Source: Desulfovibrio sp. OH1186_COT-070 (GTDB taxonomy: Bacteria; Desulfobacterota; Desulfovibrionia; Desulfovibrionales; Desulfovibrionaceae). From it: a stretch of DNA of 64,000 nt. The DNA lies in assembly GCF_003860215.1 (NCBI RefSeq), contig NZ_RQYH01000002.1, positions 89,276 to 153,275 on the forward strand, read 5' to 3'. How positions within the stretch are numbered: the first letter of the stretch is position 1; the number at the start of each line of letters is the position of its first letter. Position numbers and translations under genes: made by a program. The notes beneath the pieces are model-generated. The model saw nothing but the letters and a program-made list of their open reading frames with translations, was not told where the DNA came from and ran no database searches. Below are positions 17,073 through 27,817 of the stretch, one piece after another.

Positions 17073-19049
17073 AACCGCAGGGAAGTGCGGCTCAATGCCG
17101 CGCGCCTTCTGCCCTGGCTCGGACCGGTGCTGCCTGCCGGGCTGGGCCGCGACGATGCCGTGCGGGCGCTGGAGGCGCACAAGAAACTCCGGGAGGATCT
17201 GGCCGGGAGCATTCCCCTGCTGGAAACGTGGGAACTGGCCCAGGGCGAAGTCAGCGCCGCCCCTGCCGCCTGGTTTGCCGAACTGGCGCAAACCACCCCC
17301 TCGCCCGACCAGGTGTCCGCCTACGGACGCGCCCTTTTGTCCTGCAAGAGCCATTTCCGTTTTCAGCCGCCGGACTTTCAGGTCTTTTCCCAAGACATGG
17401 TGGAAAAACGCCTGCAGGAAGAAAAAATCCGCACGGAGCGCGAAGAACTGCTGGGCGGGGGCAATGCCTTTTTGCGCCTTCTGTGGGATGCGGCCTGCAA
17501 CAGACGCCCGCTGCCGTCCGACCTGCCCGCGCTCTCTCCGCAGTTGGCCGAAAAAATGGAAAAAATGCTGCGGGAGCGCATGGCCGATCCCGAAAAAACC
17601 CACGACGACACCGAGTGGCGCCTGCTCTCCAAGGGGCTGCCCGATGAGCCGCACCTCCCCCTGCAACTGCTGACAGCCTGGGGCAAGGTTCCTCCCCACT
17701 ACAATTTCTGGCTGGAACGCGCGGGATACGCGCCGGGGGACGCCTGGTGGGAGGATTTTCGCGCGGAAGTGGAATCCCTTGCCGCCCCCCTTGCCCCCGA
17801 AGAAGCCCAGCCATGCTCCCTGCCCTTTTTCAGCATCGACAGCGCCAGCACGCGCGATGTGGACGACGCCCTGCATATCTGCAACGACGGTGACGGCCAT
17901 ACCGTCACCCTGGCTCTGGCCCTGCCCGCCCTGCACTGGAATTTCGGCGGCCCGCTGGACAGGGCCGTCCTGCGCCGGGGCACCAGCATCTATCTGCCCG
18001 AAGGCGACTGCCACATGCTGCCGGAAATTCTGGGCACACGGGCCTGCTCGCTGCTGGCGGGCGAAAACCGCCCCGCGCTCTGCATCCGGACCCGCATTGA
18101 CAGCGCGGGCGGCTTTTCCCCCTGCGAAATCCGCATCGCCTCGGTGCGCCTGGCCGCCAACCTGACCTATGAAGACTGCCAGGCCGTGCTGGACGCGCAG
18201 GCCCAGGGCGCTCCCCTGCCCCAAAATCCCGCCACAGCCCATGCTGCGCAACTTGCTCTGGGGCTGGAAGCAGCCCGCAAGCGCCAAGCCGCCCGCATTG
18301 CCGACGGCGCGGTGGTCATGGACAGGCCGGAACCCCACGTGACGCTGACAGGCGAAGGCGCGGACATTCGTGTAGACATTGAAGAAAACAGCCATGCTCC
18401 CGATGCCCAGATGCTGGTGGCGGAAATGATGATTCTTGCCAGCGCTGCCGTGGCCGACTGGGCCGTAGCCCAGCGCCTGCCCCTGCTCCACCGCGTGCAG
18501 GACGTGGCCCTGCCCAGGGAATATGCCGGTGTCTGGAGCAGCCCGCAGGACATGACGCGCATCATGCGCGCGCTCGTTCCTTCCGGGCTGAGCGTGCAGG
18601 CGCGGCCGCACGCGGCTCTGGCCCTGCCCCGCTACGCCCCGGTCACGTCCCCCCTGCGGCGCTACCCGGATCTGGTCAACGAGGCGCAGATCATCCACTT
18701 TCTGCGCGCCGGAGCCCCCCTGTGGGACGAGCCCGGCCTTGCCGCCCTTCTGGGGCTTCTCTCCCCTGTGCTGGAAGCCGCCGGGCAGGTGCAGCGCTTC
18801 CGCCCGCGCTACTGGAAACTGCTGTATTTTCGCCAGCAGGGGGACAAGACATGGTGGCCGGGTGTCATCACCGAAGAAAATGACGCCTTTGTGAGCGTCA
18901 GCCTGCCGGATCAGGGCATTTTTGTGCGCGGCAGGCGGCGTCTGTTCGACGAAAGGGCCTGCCCCGGCATGGCCGTGCGGGTGCGCGTGGGCAAGGTGGT
19001 TCCCCTGTACAACGAGATTTCCGTTCTGGAGGCCGCTCCGGCGGAATAA
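16953..19049 (+). CDS. RNase II/RNB-family exoribonuclease
   Basis: A 698-residue protein with an RNB catalytic domain in its second half: [15 protein letters not shown] near residues 291-305 supplies the Asp residues that bind the catalytic metal in RNase II and RNase R, and [15 protein letters not shown] is the conserved later motif. The C-terminus ([22 protein letters not shown]) looks like an S1/OB fold. The N-terminal half is divergent, so I do not call it rnb or rnr. Family members degrade single-stranded RNA 3' to 5'. It has its own AAGGAG site and is followed 19 bases later by plsY. Its 5' end is the duplicated segment. Confidence 0.88.
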   Translation: MSECVRCPVVGCVVEYLEGNAVQIALVTEEVAGRLRLLLPNRREVRLNAARLLPWLGPVLPAGLGRDDAVRALEAHKKLREDLAGSIPLLETWELAQGEVSAAPAAWFAELAQTTPSPDQVSAYGRALLSCKSHFRFQPPDFQVFSQDMVEKRLQEEKIRTEREELLGGGNAFLRLLWDAACNRRPLPSDLPALSPQLAEKMEKMLRERMADPEKTHDDTEWRLLSKGLPDEPHLPLQLLTAWGKVPPHYNFWLERAGYAPGDAWWEDFRAEVESLAAPLAPEEAQPCSLPFFSIDSASTRDVDDALHICNDGDGHTVTLALALPALHWNFGGPLDRAVLRRGTSIYLPEGDCHMLPEILGTRACSLLAGENRPALCIRTRIDSAGGFSPCEIRIASVRLAANLTYEDCQAVLDAQAQGAPLPQNPATAHAAQLALGLEAARKRQAARIADGAVVMDRPEPHVTLTGEGADIRVDIEENSHAPDAQMLVAEMMILASAAVADWAVAQRLPLLHRVQDVALPREYAGVWSSPQDMTRIMRALVPSGLSVQARPHAALALPRYAPVTSPLRRYPDLVNEAQIIHFLRAGAPLWDEPGLAALLGLLSPVLEAAGQVQRFRPRYWKLLYFRQQGDKTWWPGVITEENDAFVSVSLPDQGIFVRGRRRLFDERACPGMAVRVRVGKVVPLYNEISVLEAAPAE

Positions 19050-19068
19050 CCGCGCCCTCGGAGAAAAT

Positions 19069-19683
19069 ATGCAGGAATTCTTGTGGATCGCGCTGGCGTA
19101 CGGAGCAGGCTCCGTACCGTGGGGGCTGCTCATCGCCCGCACATTCTGCGGCATTGACCCCCGCACAAGCGGCAGCCGCAACACCGGAGCCACCAACGTG
19201 GCGCGGCTGTGCGGCTTTGGCTGGGGCGTGGCCACTCTGGCCTGCGATGTGCTCAAGGGTGCTGTGCCCGTATGGCTGGCCCTGCGCGCCGGTCTGCCCC
19301 CCGTCTTTGTGAGCGCGGTGGGCATGGCCTGCATTGCGGGGCATGTGTTTTCCTGCTTCATGAAGTTCCGGGGCGGCAAGGCCGTGGCCACCAGCATCGG
19401 GGTATTTCTGCCCCTGGCCTTCTGGCCCCTGCTGGCGGCCTGCGTTCTCTGCCTTCTGGTCATCTGGCGCAGCGGCTATGTGTCGCTGGGTTCCATGACC
19501 CTGGTGACCGCGCTACCCGCAGCCCTGGCCGTGGGGCAGGAATGGGCGTGGCTGCCTCTGGCGCTCTGCGTCTGGGTTCTGGTTCTCTGGAAACACCGCG
19601 AAAATATCGCCCGGCTGCGCGCCGGGACGGAAAAAACCTGGAAAAAAGCCTCCCCCGCCTCCAAGGACGGTTCCGGTTCGTAG
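19069..19683 (+). CDS. plsY: Glycerol-3-phosphate acyltransferase PlsY
   Basis: PlsY acylates glycerol-3-phosphate from acyl-phosphate in the first step of membrane phospholipid synthesis. The 204-residue inner-membrane protein has the family motifs [22 protein letters not shown] (loop 1), [22 protein letters not shown] (loop 2, given here only as its core) and [10 protein letters not shown] at the C-terminus, with five hydrophobic spans between. A GGAGAAAAT site precedes the ATG at 19069. It follows the RNase gene by 19 bases. Its substrate is made by gpsA (39875-40870). Confidence 0.94.
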   Translation: MQEFLWIALAYGAGSVPWGLLIARTFCGIDPRTSGSRNTGATNVARLCGFGWGVATLACDVLKGAVPVWLALRAGLPPVFVSAVGMACIAGHVFSCFMKFRGGKAVATSIGVFLPLAFWPLLAACVLCLLVIWRSGYVSLGSMTLVTALPAALAVGQEWAWLPLALCVWVLVLWKHRENIARLRAGTEKTWKKASPASKDGSGS

Positions 19684-19738
19684 GCTTTTGTTTTTCACCA
19701 TCTCACGCGGCGCCGTCCGCACCCAAGGAGCTTGAGCC

Positions 19739-21184
19739 ATGAGCCATCCGGATTTTCCGACCTATCGCGGCCGCATGGAATATGTGTGTCTGGAATGCAA
19801 TGCGCGCTATCCCGGTGACGACCTGCTGTACACCTGCCCCTGCTGCGGGGGCGTCTTCCTGCTGGAAAATCTGGACTTCGACCGCCTGAAAGAACGCAGC
19901 GGAGCGCAGTGGCGGGAACTTTTCGACGCCCGCGCCACCAGCCGCAGCACTGCCCTCAGGGGAATTTTCCGGTACTACGAATTGCTGGCCCCCCTGCCGG
20001 ATGAAGAGGACATTCTCTACCTTGGCGAAGGATTCACCCCTGTTGTGGAAGCCGCCCCGGCCCTGCGCGACCGTGTGGGAGTGCCCTTTGCCTACAAAAA
20101 CGACGGGCAGAACCCCAGCGCCTCCTTCAAGGACAGGGGCATGGCCTGCGCCTTCAGCTATCTCAAATGGCTCTGCCGCCACCGCCAGTGGGATGAAGTG
20201 CTCACCGTCTGCGCTTCCACGGGCGACACCTCGGCTGCTGCCGCCCAGTATGCCGCCTATGCGGGCGCGCCGCTCAAATCCGCCGTGCTTCTGCCCCACG
20301 GCAAGGTCACACCCCAGCAGCTTTCCCAGCCTTTGGGCAGCGGAGCCGTTGTGCTGGAACTGCCGGGAGTGTTTGACGACTGCATGAAGGTGGTGGAGCT
20401 TCTGGCCGAAAACTACCGCGTGGCCCTGCTCAACTCCAAAAACAGCTGGCGCATTCTCGGCCAGGAGTCCTACGCCTATGAAACCGCCCAATGGTACGGC
20501 TGGGACATGACCGACCTCTGCCTCTTTGTGCCCATCGGCAATGCGGGCAATATCACGGCCGTCATGTCGGGCCTGCTGAAAATGCTGGATCTGGGCATCA
20601 TCACATGCCTGCCCCGCGTCTTTGGCGTGCAGTCGGCCCATGCGGACCCTGTCTGGCGCTACTATGACGCGCCCGTCGGCACACGGCACTGGGAACCTGT
20701 AACCGTCACGCCCAGCGTGGCCCAGGCCGCCATGATCGGCAATCCCGTGTCGTTTCCGCGGGTGCGGCAACTTGCGGAAACTTTTGTGGAAAAGGGCGGA
20801 GAAAAGGCGTTTCAGGTGCTCCGCGTCAGCGAGCAGCAGATCATGGACGCCACGATTCTGGCCAACCGCCACGGGCACATTGCCTGCACCCAGGGGGGAG
20901 AATGCCTGGCCGGTCTGCTGAGCGCCAGACAACTGGGGCTGATCAGCGGCAACGAGCGCGCGGTGCTGGACGCCACAGCCCATATTCTCAAGTTTTCCGG
21001 CTTTCAGGACATGTATTTCGGCAATACCTTCCCGCCGGAGTACGGCATTACGCCGGACACAAGCCTGGCCAACAGGCCGGAACTCCTCCTGCCGCAGGAC
21101 GCCCGCACAGGGCGCGATGTGGCGGAATTCGCCCGCATGGGGGCCGAAGCCGTGGTGCGCCGCCTGGGCCTGAACCCCAGATAG
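19739..21184 (+). CDS. thrC: Threonine synthase
   Basis: PLP enzyme that converts O-phosphohomoserine to threonine. The 481-residue length suits the longer branch of the family. An N-terminal zinc-ribbon-like stretch is present (CLECNARYPGDDLLYTCPCC). The PLP lysine lies in NPSASFKDRGMA, and TGDTSAAAAQYAAYA and IPIGNAGNIT-like (VPIGNAGNIT) phosphate-binding loops follow. AAGGAGCTTGAGCC precedes the ATG. It ends only 6 bases from the convergent sigma-54 regulator, with no obvious terminator between. Confidence 0.92.
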   Translation: MSHPDFPTYRGRMEYVCLECNARYPGDDLLYTCPCCGGVFLLENLDFDRLKERSGAQWRELFDARATSRSTALRGIFRYYELLAPLPDEEDILYLGEGFTPVVEAAPALRDRVGVPFAYKNDGQNPSASFKDRGMACAFSYLKWLCRHRQWDEVLTVCASTGDTSAAAAQYAAYAGAPLKSAVLLPHGKVTPQQLSQPLGSGAVVLELPGVFDDCMKVVELLAENYRVALLNSKNSWRILGQESYAYETAQWYGWDMTDLCLFVPIGNAGNITAVMSGLLKMLDLGIITCLPRVFGVQSAHADPVWRYYDAPVGTRHWEPVTVTPSVAQAAMIGNPVSFPRVRQLAETFVEKGGEKAFQVLRVSEQQIMDATILANRHGHIACTQGGECLAGLLSARQLGLISGNERAVLDATAHILKFSGFQDMYFGNTFPPEYGITPDTSLANRPELLLPQDARTGRDVAEFARMGAEAVVRRLGLNPR

Positions 21185-21190
21185 GCAACG

Positions 21191-22636
21191 TCAGGCGTCC
21201 TGCCCGCTCCTGCGGTCAGCCCCTTGCAGTTTGCGGAACACTGTGCTGCGGTTGATCTGAAAAAGAGCGGCCACCCTCTGCACGGAGCCGTGAACTTCAA
21301 TGGCCTTGAGCAGGAAATCCCTTTCCAGTTCGGCCATGATCTCCTTGAGCGGACGACGTGCAGTGAGAATTTCCTCGGGGTAGCGTGCGGCGGACAAGCT
21401 GATTCCGGACAAATGCGCGGGCAGGTCACGCGGGGCAATGAGCGGGCCGGTATGGGTGATGACCAGACTGTGCACAAGGTTCTGCAGTTCACGCACGTTG
21501 CCCGGCCAGGAATACGCGGCCATCATGTCCAGGGTAACGCCCATGAAGGCGATACTCTTGTGGTATTTGGCCGTGTATTGCCGCAAAAACCTTTCGGCAA
21601 GAACGCGCACATCCTCCGGCCGCTCGCGCAGCGGAGGAATGGTGACTGTGACCACATTGAGCCGATGGTACAAATCCCGCCGGAACGCCCCCTCCGCCAC
21701 GCTTTGCGCCAGATCACGGTTGGTGGCGGCAATGACGCGCACGTCCACCTTGCGCGGGCTGGCCCCACCCACACGCATGATCTCTCCGTCCTGCAAAACG
21801 CGCAAAAGACGCGTTTGCATGGTAAGCGGCAGTTCGCCCACTTCGTCCAGAAAAATCGTACCGCCGTCGGCCATTTCAAAGTACCCGGCCTTCCCCTTGC
21901 TGGACGCTCCGGTAAAAGCGCCCGGCATGTAGCCGAACATCTCCGATTCTGTCAGCGCCTCGGCAATCCCCCCGCAGTCCACCTTGAGAAAAAGTTTTTC
22001 CCCGCGCGCGGAAAGGCTGTGGGTCAAGCGCGCGAAAACATCTTTTCCCGCCCCGGTTTCACCCAGAATCAGCACTGTGGCGTCCGTACCGGCGACCCTG
22101 TGCAACAGGGAAACCACATCGGCCATGACCGGGCTGGCAAACGTCGGCTCGTCGCCCTTGTTGTTCTCCTGGGTAATGTAGACCAGCCTGTCGTTGATCT
22201 GGTCAAGGAGTTTGCACTGCTCCGTTACCTGATCCTGAAGGCTGGTCAGAAGGGTGATATCGCGGGCCAGGGTGACCACAAGGCAGAGAGTTCCCCCGGA
22301 GTCATAGACGGGAAAGCCCGTGAGCGCCAACCTTTTGCCGTTTTTCAGATTCTGGACATGGGTGACGGATTTTCCCGTGCGCACAATCTCGGGATTGAGG
22401 ATATGGTCAAAAATCCCCTCCTCCAGCAGATCACGGACATTTCTGCCCTGCACATGCTCCTGCCTGAGTCCTGTAAGCTGCTCATACATGCGGTTGACGC
22501 GCAGGGTAACCCCAGCGGCATCGCTGATGAACACGCCATCGGGCAGGGCGTCGAGGATGCGCTCCACATGCAGCGCAAGAATGTCGGAATGTCTTGCGGC
22601 CATCACGTTCACCGGGAAAAAGGAGCCCGCCCGCAA
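21191..22636 (-). CDS. PAS-domain sigma-54-dependent activator of the isl locus
   Basis: Enhancer-binding transcription activator, 481 residues from the TTG at 22636 (an ATG at 22603 is a credible alternative; neither has a strong ribosome site). Domains: PAS sensor (about 24-130), AAA+ ATPase with Walker A LGETGAGKD near 191-199, the sigma-54 contact motif GAFTGA near 239-244 and Walker B (FLDEVGEL), then a C-terminal Fis-type helix-turn-helix (GSVQRVAALFQINRSTVFRKL). It is the third gene after islA and islB, and two sigma-54 promoters lie in the islA-dctP spacer, so it most likely switches on isethionate use. The PAS ligand is unknown. Confidence 0.88.
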   Translation of the reverse strand: MRAGSFFPVNVMAARHSDILALHVERILDALPDGVFISDAAGVTLRVNRMYEQLTGLRQEHVQGRNVRDLLEEGIFDHILNPEIVRTGKSVTHVQNLKNGKRLALTGFPVYDSGGTLCLVVTLARDITLLTSLQDQVTEQCKLLDQINDRLVYITQENNKGDEPTFASPVMADVVSLLHRVAGTDATVLILGETGAGKDVFARLTHSLSARGEKLFLKVDCGGIAEALTESEMFGYMPGAFTGASSKGKAGYFEMADGGTIFLDEVGELPLTMQTRLLRVLQDGEIMRVGGASPRKVDVRVIAATNRDLAQSVAEGAFRRDLYHRLNVVTVTIPPLRERPEDVRVLAERFLRQYTAKYHKSIAFMGVTLDMMAAYSWPGNVRELQNLVHSLVITHTGPLIAPRDLPAHLSGISLSAARYPEEILTARRPLKEIMAELERDFLLKAIEVHGSVQRVAALFQINRSTVFRKLQGADRRSGQDA

Positions 22637-22681
22637 ATCCGCGCTTCTGACGGGGCAGCGACCGGGGCACCGGCCTCCCTG

Positions 22682-23623
22682 TCATCCGGGGATCTGCACG
22701 CGCTCGCCCAGAATATCCAGGGCAACGCCCTGCAGGGCACGGAACAGATCCTTGCCCAGTTGCGCGTCTCCCAAGGGTGCTTCGCGCCCCAGAAAGTGAT
22801 ATTTTTGCGTTCCCAGCCGGTGGTAGGGCAGAAGCTCATACCTGATCCGCCCGAACGGCCTGACGAAATCCGCTATGGCTGCAATGGCCTCCGGCGTGTC
22901 GTTGACGCCGGGAATCACCGGCGTGCGGGCCAGGACGGGAACCTCCGGAAAATCATCGGCCAGAATACGAAAATTGTCCAGAATGCGGGCATTGGAACAC
23001 CCGGTCTGCGCTTTGTGGACCGCGGCATCCATATGCTTGAGATCAAAAAGAACATGGTTCAGGCAGGAGGCAGCCTCACGCACAACGTCCGGTGCGACCA
23101 TGCCGCAGGTTTCCACCGCGGTCTTGATGCGGCGCTTGCGGGCTTCGCGCAACAAGGCCAGGGCAAAGCTGCCCTGCAACAGGGGCTCGCCGCCGGAGAG
23201 GGTCAACCCTCCCCCGGAACGGGAATAAAAGGCCATGTCCTGCTCCACCACCCGCAGCACTTCGTCCACGCTTTTTGGCTGGCCGTAGGCGAGCAGGCCC
23301 TGGGCCGGGCAGGCCTGCACACAGGGCAGGGAACATCCCGTGCAGTGGCTGCGGTCAATGGAAGGCTTTCCGTCACTTCCTTCCGCAATGGAGCCGTGAG
23401 GACAGGCAGGCAGGCAATGCCCGCACTTGCCCAGCGAAAGACAGCGTCCGGCATTGTAGGCCAGTTCGGGAAAGCCGCTCTGCGATTCGGGATTGCTGCA
23501 CCAGCGGCAGGCAAGACTGCATCCCTTGAGAAAAACAATGGTTCTGATGCCCGGCCCGTCGTGCACGGAATACTTCTGGATATTGAACACCATTCCCTGC
23601 TGCCGGGCATCTTCCTGTTCCAT
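22682..23623 (-). CDS. islB: Isethionate sulfite-lyase activating enzyme IslB
   Basis: Radical-SAM activase that abstracts hydrogen from the glycine of IslA to install the catalytic radical. The 313-residue protein begins with the GRE-activase signature: HDGPGIRT, then CSLACRWC (Cys35, 39, 42) for the SAM cluster, followed by a ferredoxin insert (CGHCLPACP and CTGCSLPCVQACP) for two further 4Fe-4S clusters, as in CutD and other GRE activases. The ATG at 23623 has AGAGGAAAAG in front; an upstream in-frame Met lies beside the hairpin and lacks a site. It is 62 bases after islA and is assigned to it by position. Confidence 0.9.
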   Translation of the reverse strand: MEQEDARQQGMVFNIQKYSVHDGPGIRTIVFLKGCSLACRWCSNPESQSGFPELAYNAGRCLSLGKCGHCLPACPHGSIAEGSDGKPSIDRSHCTGCSLPCVQACPAQGLLAYGQPKSVDEVLRVVEQDMAFYSRSGGGLTLSGGEPLLQGSFALALLREARKRRIKTAVETCGMVAPDVVREAASCLNHVLFDLKHMDAAVHKAQTGCSNARILDNFRILADDFPEVPVLARTPVIPGVNDTPEAIAAIADFVRPFGRIRYELLPYHRLGTQKYHFLGREAPLGDAQLGKDLFRALQGVALDILGERVQIPG

Positions 23624-23644
23624 CTTCTTTTCCTCTGGAGTGTG

Positions 23645-23678
23645 CAAGAGGTGCAGGGCGCAGGCCCTGCACCTCTTG
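23645..23678 (-). other. Strong hairpin between islA and islB
   Basis: A 15-bp perfect stem (23645-23659 with 23664-23678) with a 4-base loop, 8 bases after the islA stop. No T-run follows on the minus strand. Probably a 3' stabiliser or partial terminator that keeps islA message in excess over islB and the regulator. A near-identical design follows dctP at 27760-27795. Confidence 0.6.
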
Positions 23679-23685
23679 TTGTGTA

Positions 23686-26181
23686 TTACATGACGTCGTG
23701 TTCCGTACGGGCGATGAGATCATTCTGCAGATCAGGCGACAGATCCACAAAATAGGCACTGTACCCGGCAATACGCACGATGAGGTTGCGGTATTTCCGG
23801 GGATCTTTCTGCGCGGCCAGCAGAACGTCCTTGTTCAGCACATTGAACTGCACATGCCAGAGTTTGAGATCGCAGAAGGTGCGGATGAAGGAAACCAGCT
23901 TTTCCGTGCCCTGTTCCCCTTCCACACATTTGGGCGTGAACTTGATGTTCAGCATGCGGGCGGCGCGGTCACGCATGCCCATGTTTTTGGTATTGTGATT
24001 GGACAGCAGCACCGCCGTGGGACCGTTGACATCGGCACCGTGCGAAGCGGACGAACCGTCAGACAGGGGAAAACCGCTCACGCGCCCGTTGGGCGTGGCC
24101 GAAACCACCTTTCCAAACGGCACATGAGAGGTAAAGGGCACATAACGCACATCATTGTGCATGCCCAGATCGCTCATGGCGTACTTGTTGCCATATTCCA
24201 CGGACAATCTGTCGATCTCGCGGCCAATGGCATCGGCATACGGATCATTGTTTCCGTAGCAGGGCGCGGAGCGCAACAGGGCCTGCACGTCCTCATAGCC
24301 TTCAAAATCGGCATCAATGGCGGCAAGCAACCTGTCCATGCTCAGCCTTTTCTCCTCAAAAACCAGCTTTTTTACTGCTGCCAGAGAATCCACCACCGTA
24401 CCAAAGCCCATATACTCGAAATATCCAAGATTGATACCTTCGGGAATCTGCTCCTGATGCAGGTCAATGCAGTGCTTCATGCACAGATCGTGCATGGCGG
24501 ATCCCATGGGCTGGGCAAAATGCCCGGCGCGCAGCTTGTTGATGAGGTACTGCTGGGTAAAGGCCGTCTTGAGAAAAAGCATGTGCTGGCGCACGTATGC
24601 ATTCCAGAATTCGTCCCAGGTTGTGAACGTGCGGGGGTCGCCGGTTTCCACGCCGAGCAGTTCGTCGCCGTATTTCTTCATGCGTCCGTTGCGCAAAACC
24701 ATTTCCACGGCAGCGGCGAAATTGATGTAGGCGCCGCCCGACGTATAGGTATCGCGGTTGGGCATACGGGCTTCGGTGCAGCCGGAAACCGCGTAGTCCA
24801 GCGCCTCCTCGAAGGTGGCACCCTTGGAAACATAGAGAGGCACGACCTCCTCGTCGTTGATGAGCTTGGGAAAGCCCGATCCGTACTTGATGGTTTCGGC
24901 AACTTCCCAGAGGTAGCGTTCCGGCGCGCGGGAATGGATGCGGGCCGCCAGATCGGGATAGTGCAGAGGAAATTCCCGCTTGGACTTGAGGATGAGATAG
25001 GTCAGATCATTGGCCGCATCGCGTCCGTCAGGGGTCTGTCCGCCCACGGTTACTGCCTCCCAGTGGGCATAACCTTCGTTGAAAGCTCCCCCCGTGGGAG
25101 AAATGTACATGTCAATGAACTCGGCCATGCCCACCCACATGCACTCCAGAAGCTCCATGGCCTGAGCTTCGGTGATCTTGCCCGCAGCCCGGTCCTGGCT
25201 GTAGTAGGCATAAAAATACTGATCCATCCTGCCGTTGGAAATGGTTGTGCCGGTTTTCTGCTCAAGGCGCGAAAACATCTGCGTAAACCACTGGCTTTGG
25301 CAGGCTTCCCAGAAATCACGGGCTGGTTCCCCCGGCACACGCTCGGCGTTGTCTGCCATGCGCAAAAGCTCGGCTTTGCGCACGGGGTCGGCTTCTTTCT
25401 GCGCCTTTTCACGGGCAAGCTCCGCATGACGTCGCGCCCAAAGCACAATGGCCTCACACACAATGACCACAGCCTCAAGAAAGGGGCGCTTTTCGCGGTC
25501 ATCCCTGGCGCTCAAGGGATCAAGGGCCGCCAGCCTTTCCCGGGCTTCCCTCCTGATGTCATTGAATCCGCGCCTGAGAACCTTTTCGTAGTCGTGTACC
25601 CACTGGATGGACGAACGGAATGAAGACGTTTCGTTGACAATAAAGCGGGAAACAAGGCCCTGCGGGTCATCGTAGGTCAGCTTGTGGACTTCGGGCGGCA
25701 AGGCCGCATTGAGGGCTTCATGATATGTTTTTCCTTTCCAGTAGGGGGCGATTTCTTCCACGACACGCCTGGCGTCCTCGGGGGTGATGGTGGCCGGAGA
25801 GGTTTCGCGTGTGGGCAGATCGCGCACGGCAATATCCAGAAAATCTCCGTCCAGTTCGGGATACAGGATGCCGTAACGACCATCGCATCCGGCACGCCCC
25901 AGCAAAAGCTGGCCGTCCTGCACATGGACAGTAATGTTTTTGGCAATGTGCATGAGCGCCTTGGCCCAGCGCAGAACCAGCGGCTGCCCCTCGGTTTCGC
26001 GCATGGATTGGGTGAAGTACAGCGCCCGTTCAATATCAATGCGCGGTTTCTGCCCTTCAAAACGTTCCAGCAGGGCAAACACGCGGGAATGGCTTTTGCG
26101 GAATCTGTCTTCTCTGCCTTCCATCTGCTCCTGCAGGCGCTGTTCCTGGGGGGAACGGCATTCACAACTGACTGTATTCAT
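23686..26181 (-). CDS. islA: Isethionate sulfite-lyase (glycyl radical enzyme)
   Basis: Cleaves isethionate to sulfite and acetaldehyde by radical C-S cleavage. At 831 residues it matches IslA/IseG length. The thiyl site is GCTE (Cys468, Glu470) and the glycyl radical motif is RIAGYSAYF (Gly806). Residues I recall as sulfonate-binding in the published isethionate-lyase structures are all present: Arg189, Gln193 (FRSSIQ), Trp374 (YAHW) and an Arg at 679, one off the published 678 as expected from a one-residue indel that also shifts the glycine. That separates it from choline, diol and hydroxyproline GREs. The ATG at 26181 has CAGGAG in front. A sigma-54 promoter lies upstream. Confidence 0.92.
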   Translation of the reverse strand: MNTVSCECRSPQEQRLQEQMEGREDRFRKSHSRVFALLERFEGQKPRIDIERALYFTQSMRETEGQPLVLRWAKALMHIAKNITVHVQDGQLLLGRAGCDGRYGILYPELDGDFLDIAVRDLPTRETSPATITPEDARRVVEEIAPYWKGKTYHEALNAALPPEVHKLTYDDPQGLVSRFIVNETSSFRSSIQWVHDYEKVLRRGFNDIRREARERLAALDPLSARDDREKRPFLEAVVIVCEAIVLWARRHAELAREKAQKEADPVRKAELLRMADNAERVPGEPARDFWEACQSQWFTQMFSRLEQKTGTTISNGRMDQYFYAYYSQDRAAGKITEAQAMELLECMWVGMAEFIDMYISPTGGAFNEGYAHWEAVTVGGQTPDGRDAANDLTYLILKSKREFPLHYPDLAARIHSRAPERYLWEVAETIKYGSGFPKLINDEEVVPLYVSKGATFEEALDYAVSGCTEARMPNRDTYTSGGAYINFAAAVEMVLRNGRMKKYGDELLGVETGDPRTFTTWDEFWNAYVRQHMLFLKTAFTQQYLINKLRAGHFAQPMGSAMHDLCMKHCIDLHQEQIPEGINLGYFEYMGFGTVVDSLAAVKKLVFEEKRLSMDRLLAAIDADFEGYEDVQALLRSAPCYGNNDPYADAIGREIDRLSVEYGNKYAMSDLGMHNDVRYVPFTSHVPFGKVVSATPNGRVSGFPLSDGSSASHGADVNGPTAVLLSNHNTKNMGMRDRAARMLNIKFTPKCVEGEQGTEKLVSFIRTFCDLKLWHVQFNVLNKDVLLAAQKDPRKYRNLIVRIAGYSAYFVDLSPDLQNDLIARTEHDVM

Positions 26182-26281
26182 AACGCGACTCCTGAGGTAC
26201 TTTGTGTTTGTACGCACGAAAACCATAACAAGGATACCGGGCAAACTACCGGAAAGCATGCCTTGCGGCCGCTCTGACCAG

Positions 26282-26298
26282 TGCATGGGATATGCCAA
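26282..26298 (-). promoter_or_regulatory. Sigma-54 promoter of islA
   Basis: Read on the minus strand: TTGGCAT, 5 bases, then ATGCA, a close match to the -24/-12 consensus TTGGCAC-N5-TTGCA with the invariant GG and GC at the right spacing. The predicted start is near 26271, about 90 bases before the islA ATG. Confidence 0.7.
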
Positions 26299-26380
26299 TT
26301 TTCTATCCCGCTGAATTACTGTCCTTTTTTCAAGAGGTCGTTCTTTTTTTTCACAAGGCCGGAAAGAAAACTTTCGCTGT

Positions 26381-26396
26381 GGCGCAAATTTGCACC
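26381..26396. promoter_or_regulatory. Candidate activator site 1 (palindrome)
   Basis: GGCGCAAATTTGCACC is a 16-bp palindrome with one mismatched pair. Its centre is about 117 bases upstream of the predicted islA start, within the usual range for a sigma-54 enhancer site. A related palindrome lies 54 bases away. Confidence 0.45.
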
Positions 26397-26436
26397 AGAC
26401 AGGAATATTTCCTGGCTCATGGGCGGAAGAATCCGA

Positions 26437-26448
26437 CGCAAAATTGCG
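26437..26448. promoter_or_regulatory. Candidate activator site 2 (palindrome)
   Basis: CGCAAAATTGCG, palindromic except for the central pair and sharing the GCAAA..TTGC core with site 1. The two centres are 54 bases apart, close to five helical turns, so proteins bound at both would face the same side. Confidence 0.4.
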
Positions 26449-26499
26449 ACTTTTCTCAATTTTCCTGTTGCAAATACTGTAACATTCCAAAATATATAG

Positions 26500-27753
<1,254 letters not shown>

Positions 27754-27759
27754 ATGACG

Positions 27760-27795
27760 CAGGGGGCCTGAACCGTGTCCGGTTCAGGCCCCCTG
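27760..27795 (+). other. Strong hairpin between dctP and dctQM
   Basis: A perfect 15-bp stem (27760-27774 with 27781-27795) around a 6-base loop, starting 6 bases after the dctP stop and without a T-run. It probably protects the dctP message or lets only part of transcription continue, giving more binding protein than membrane subunit. Confidence 0.6.
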
Positions 27796-27817
27796 CTGCA
27801 AGGACGTGGGGGGACGT

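Noticed and set aside
16821..19463. Long open frame antisense to the RNase and plsY genes (about 880 codons, minus strand)
   Set aside because: It is the third-position shadow of GC-rich genes; the composition is Arg/Gly/Ala/His-rich without domain motifs, whereas the plus strand has RNB and PlsY signatures.
23686..26181. Choline TMA-lyase or hydroxyproline/diol dehydratase identity for the glycyl radical enzyme
   Set aside because: No microcompartment or choline genes nearby, and the active-site positions match isethionate lyase instead.
26383..26395. TGGCGC...TTGCA as a further sigma-54 promoter
   Set aside because: The spacing is one base short of the required GG-GC distance on either strand; the palindrome reading fits better.
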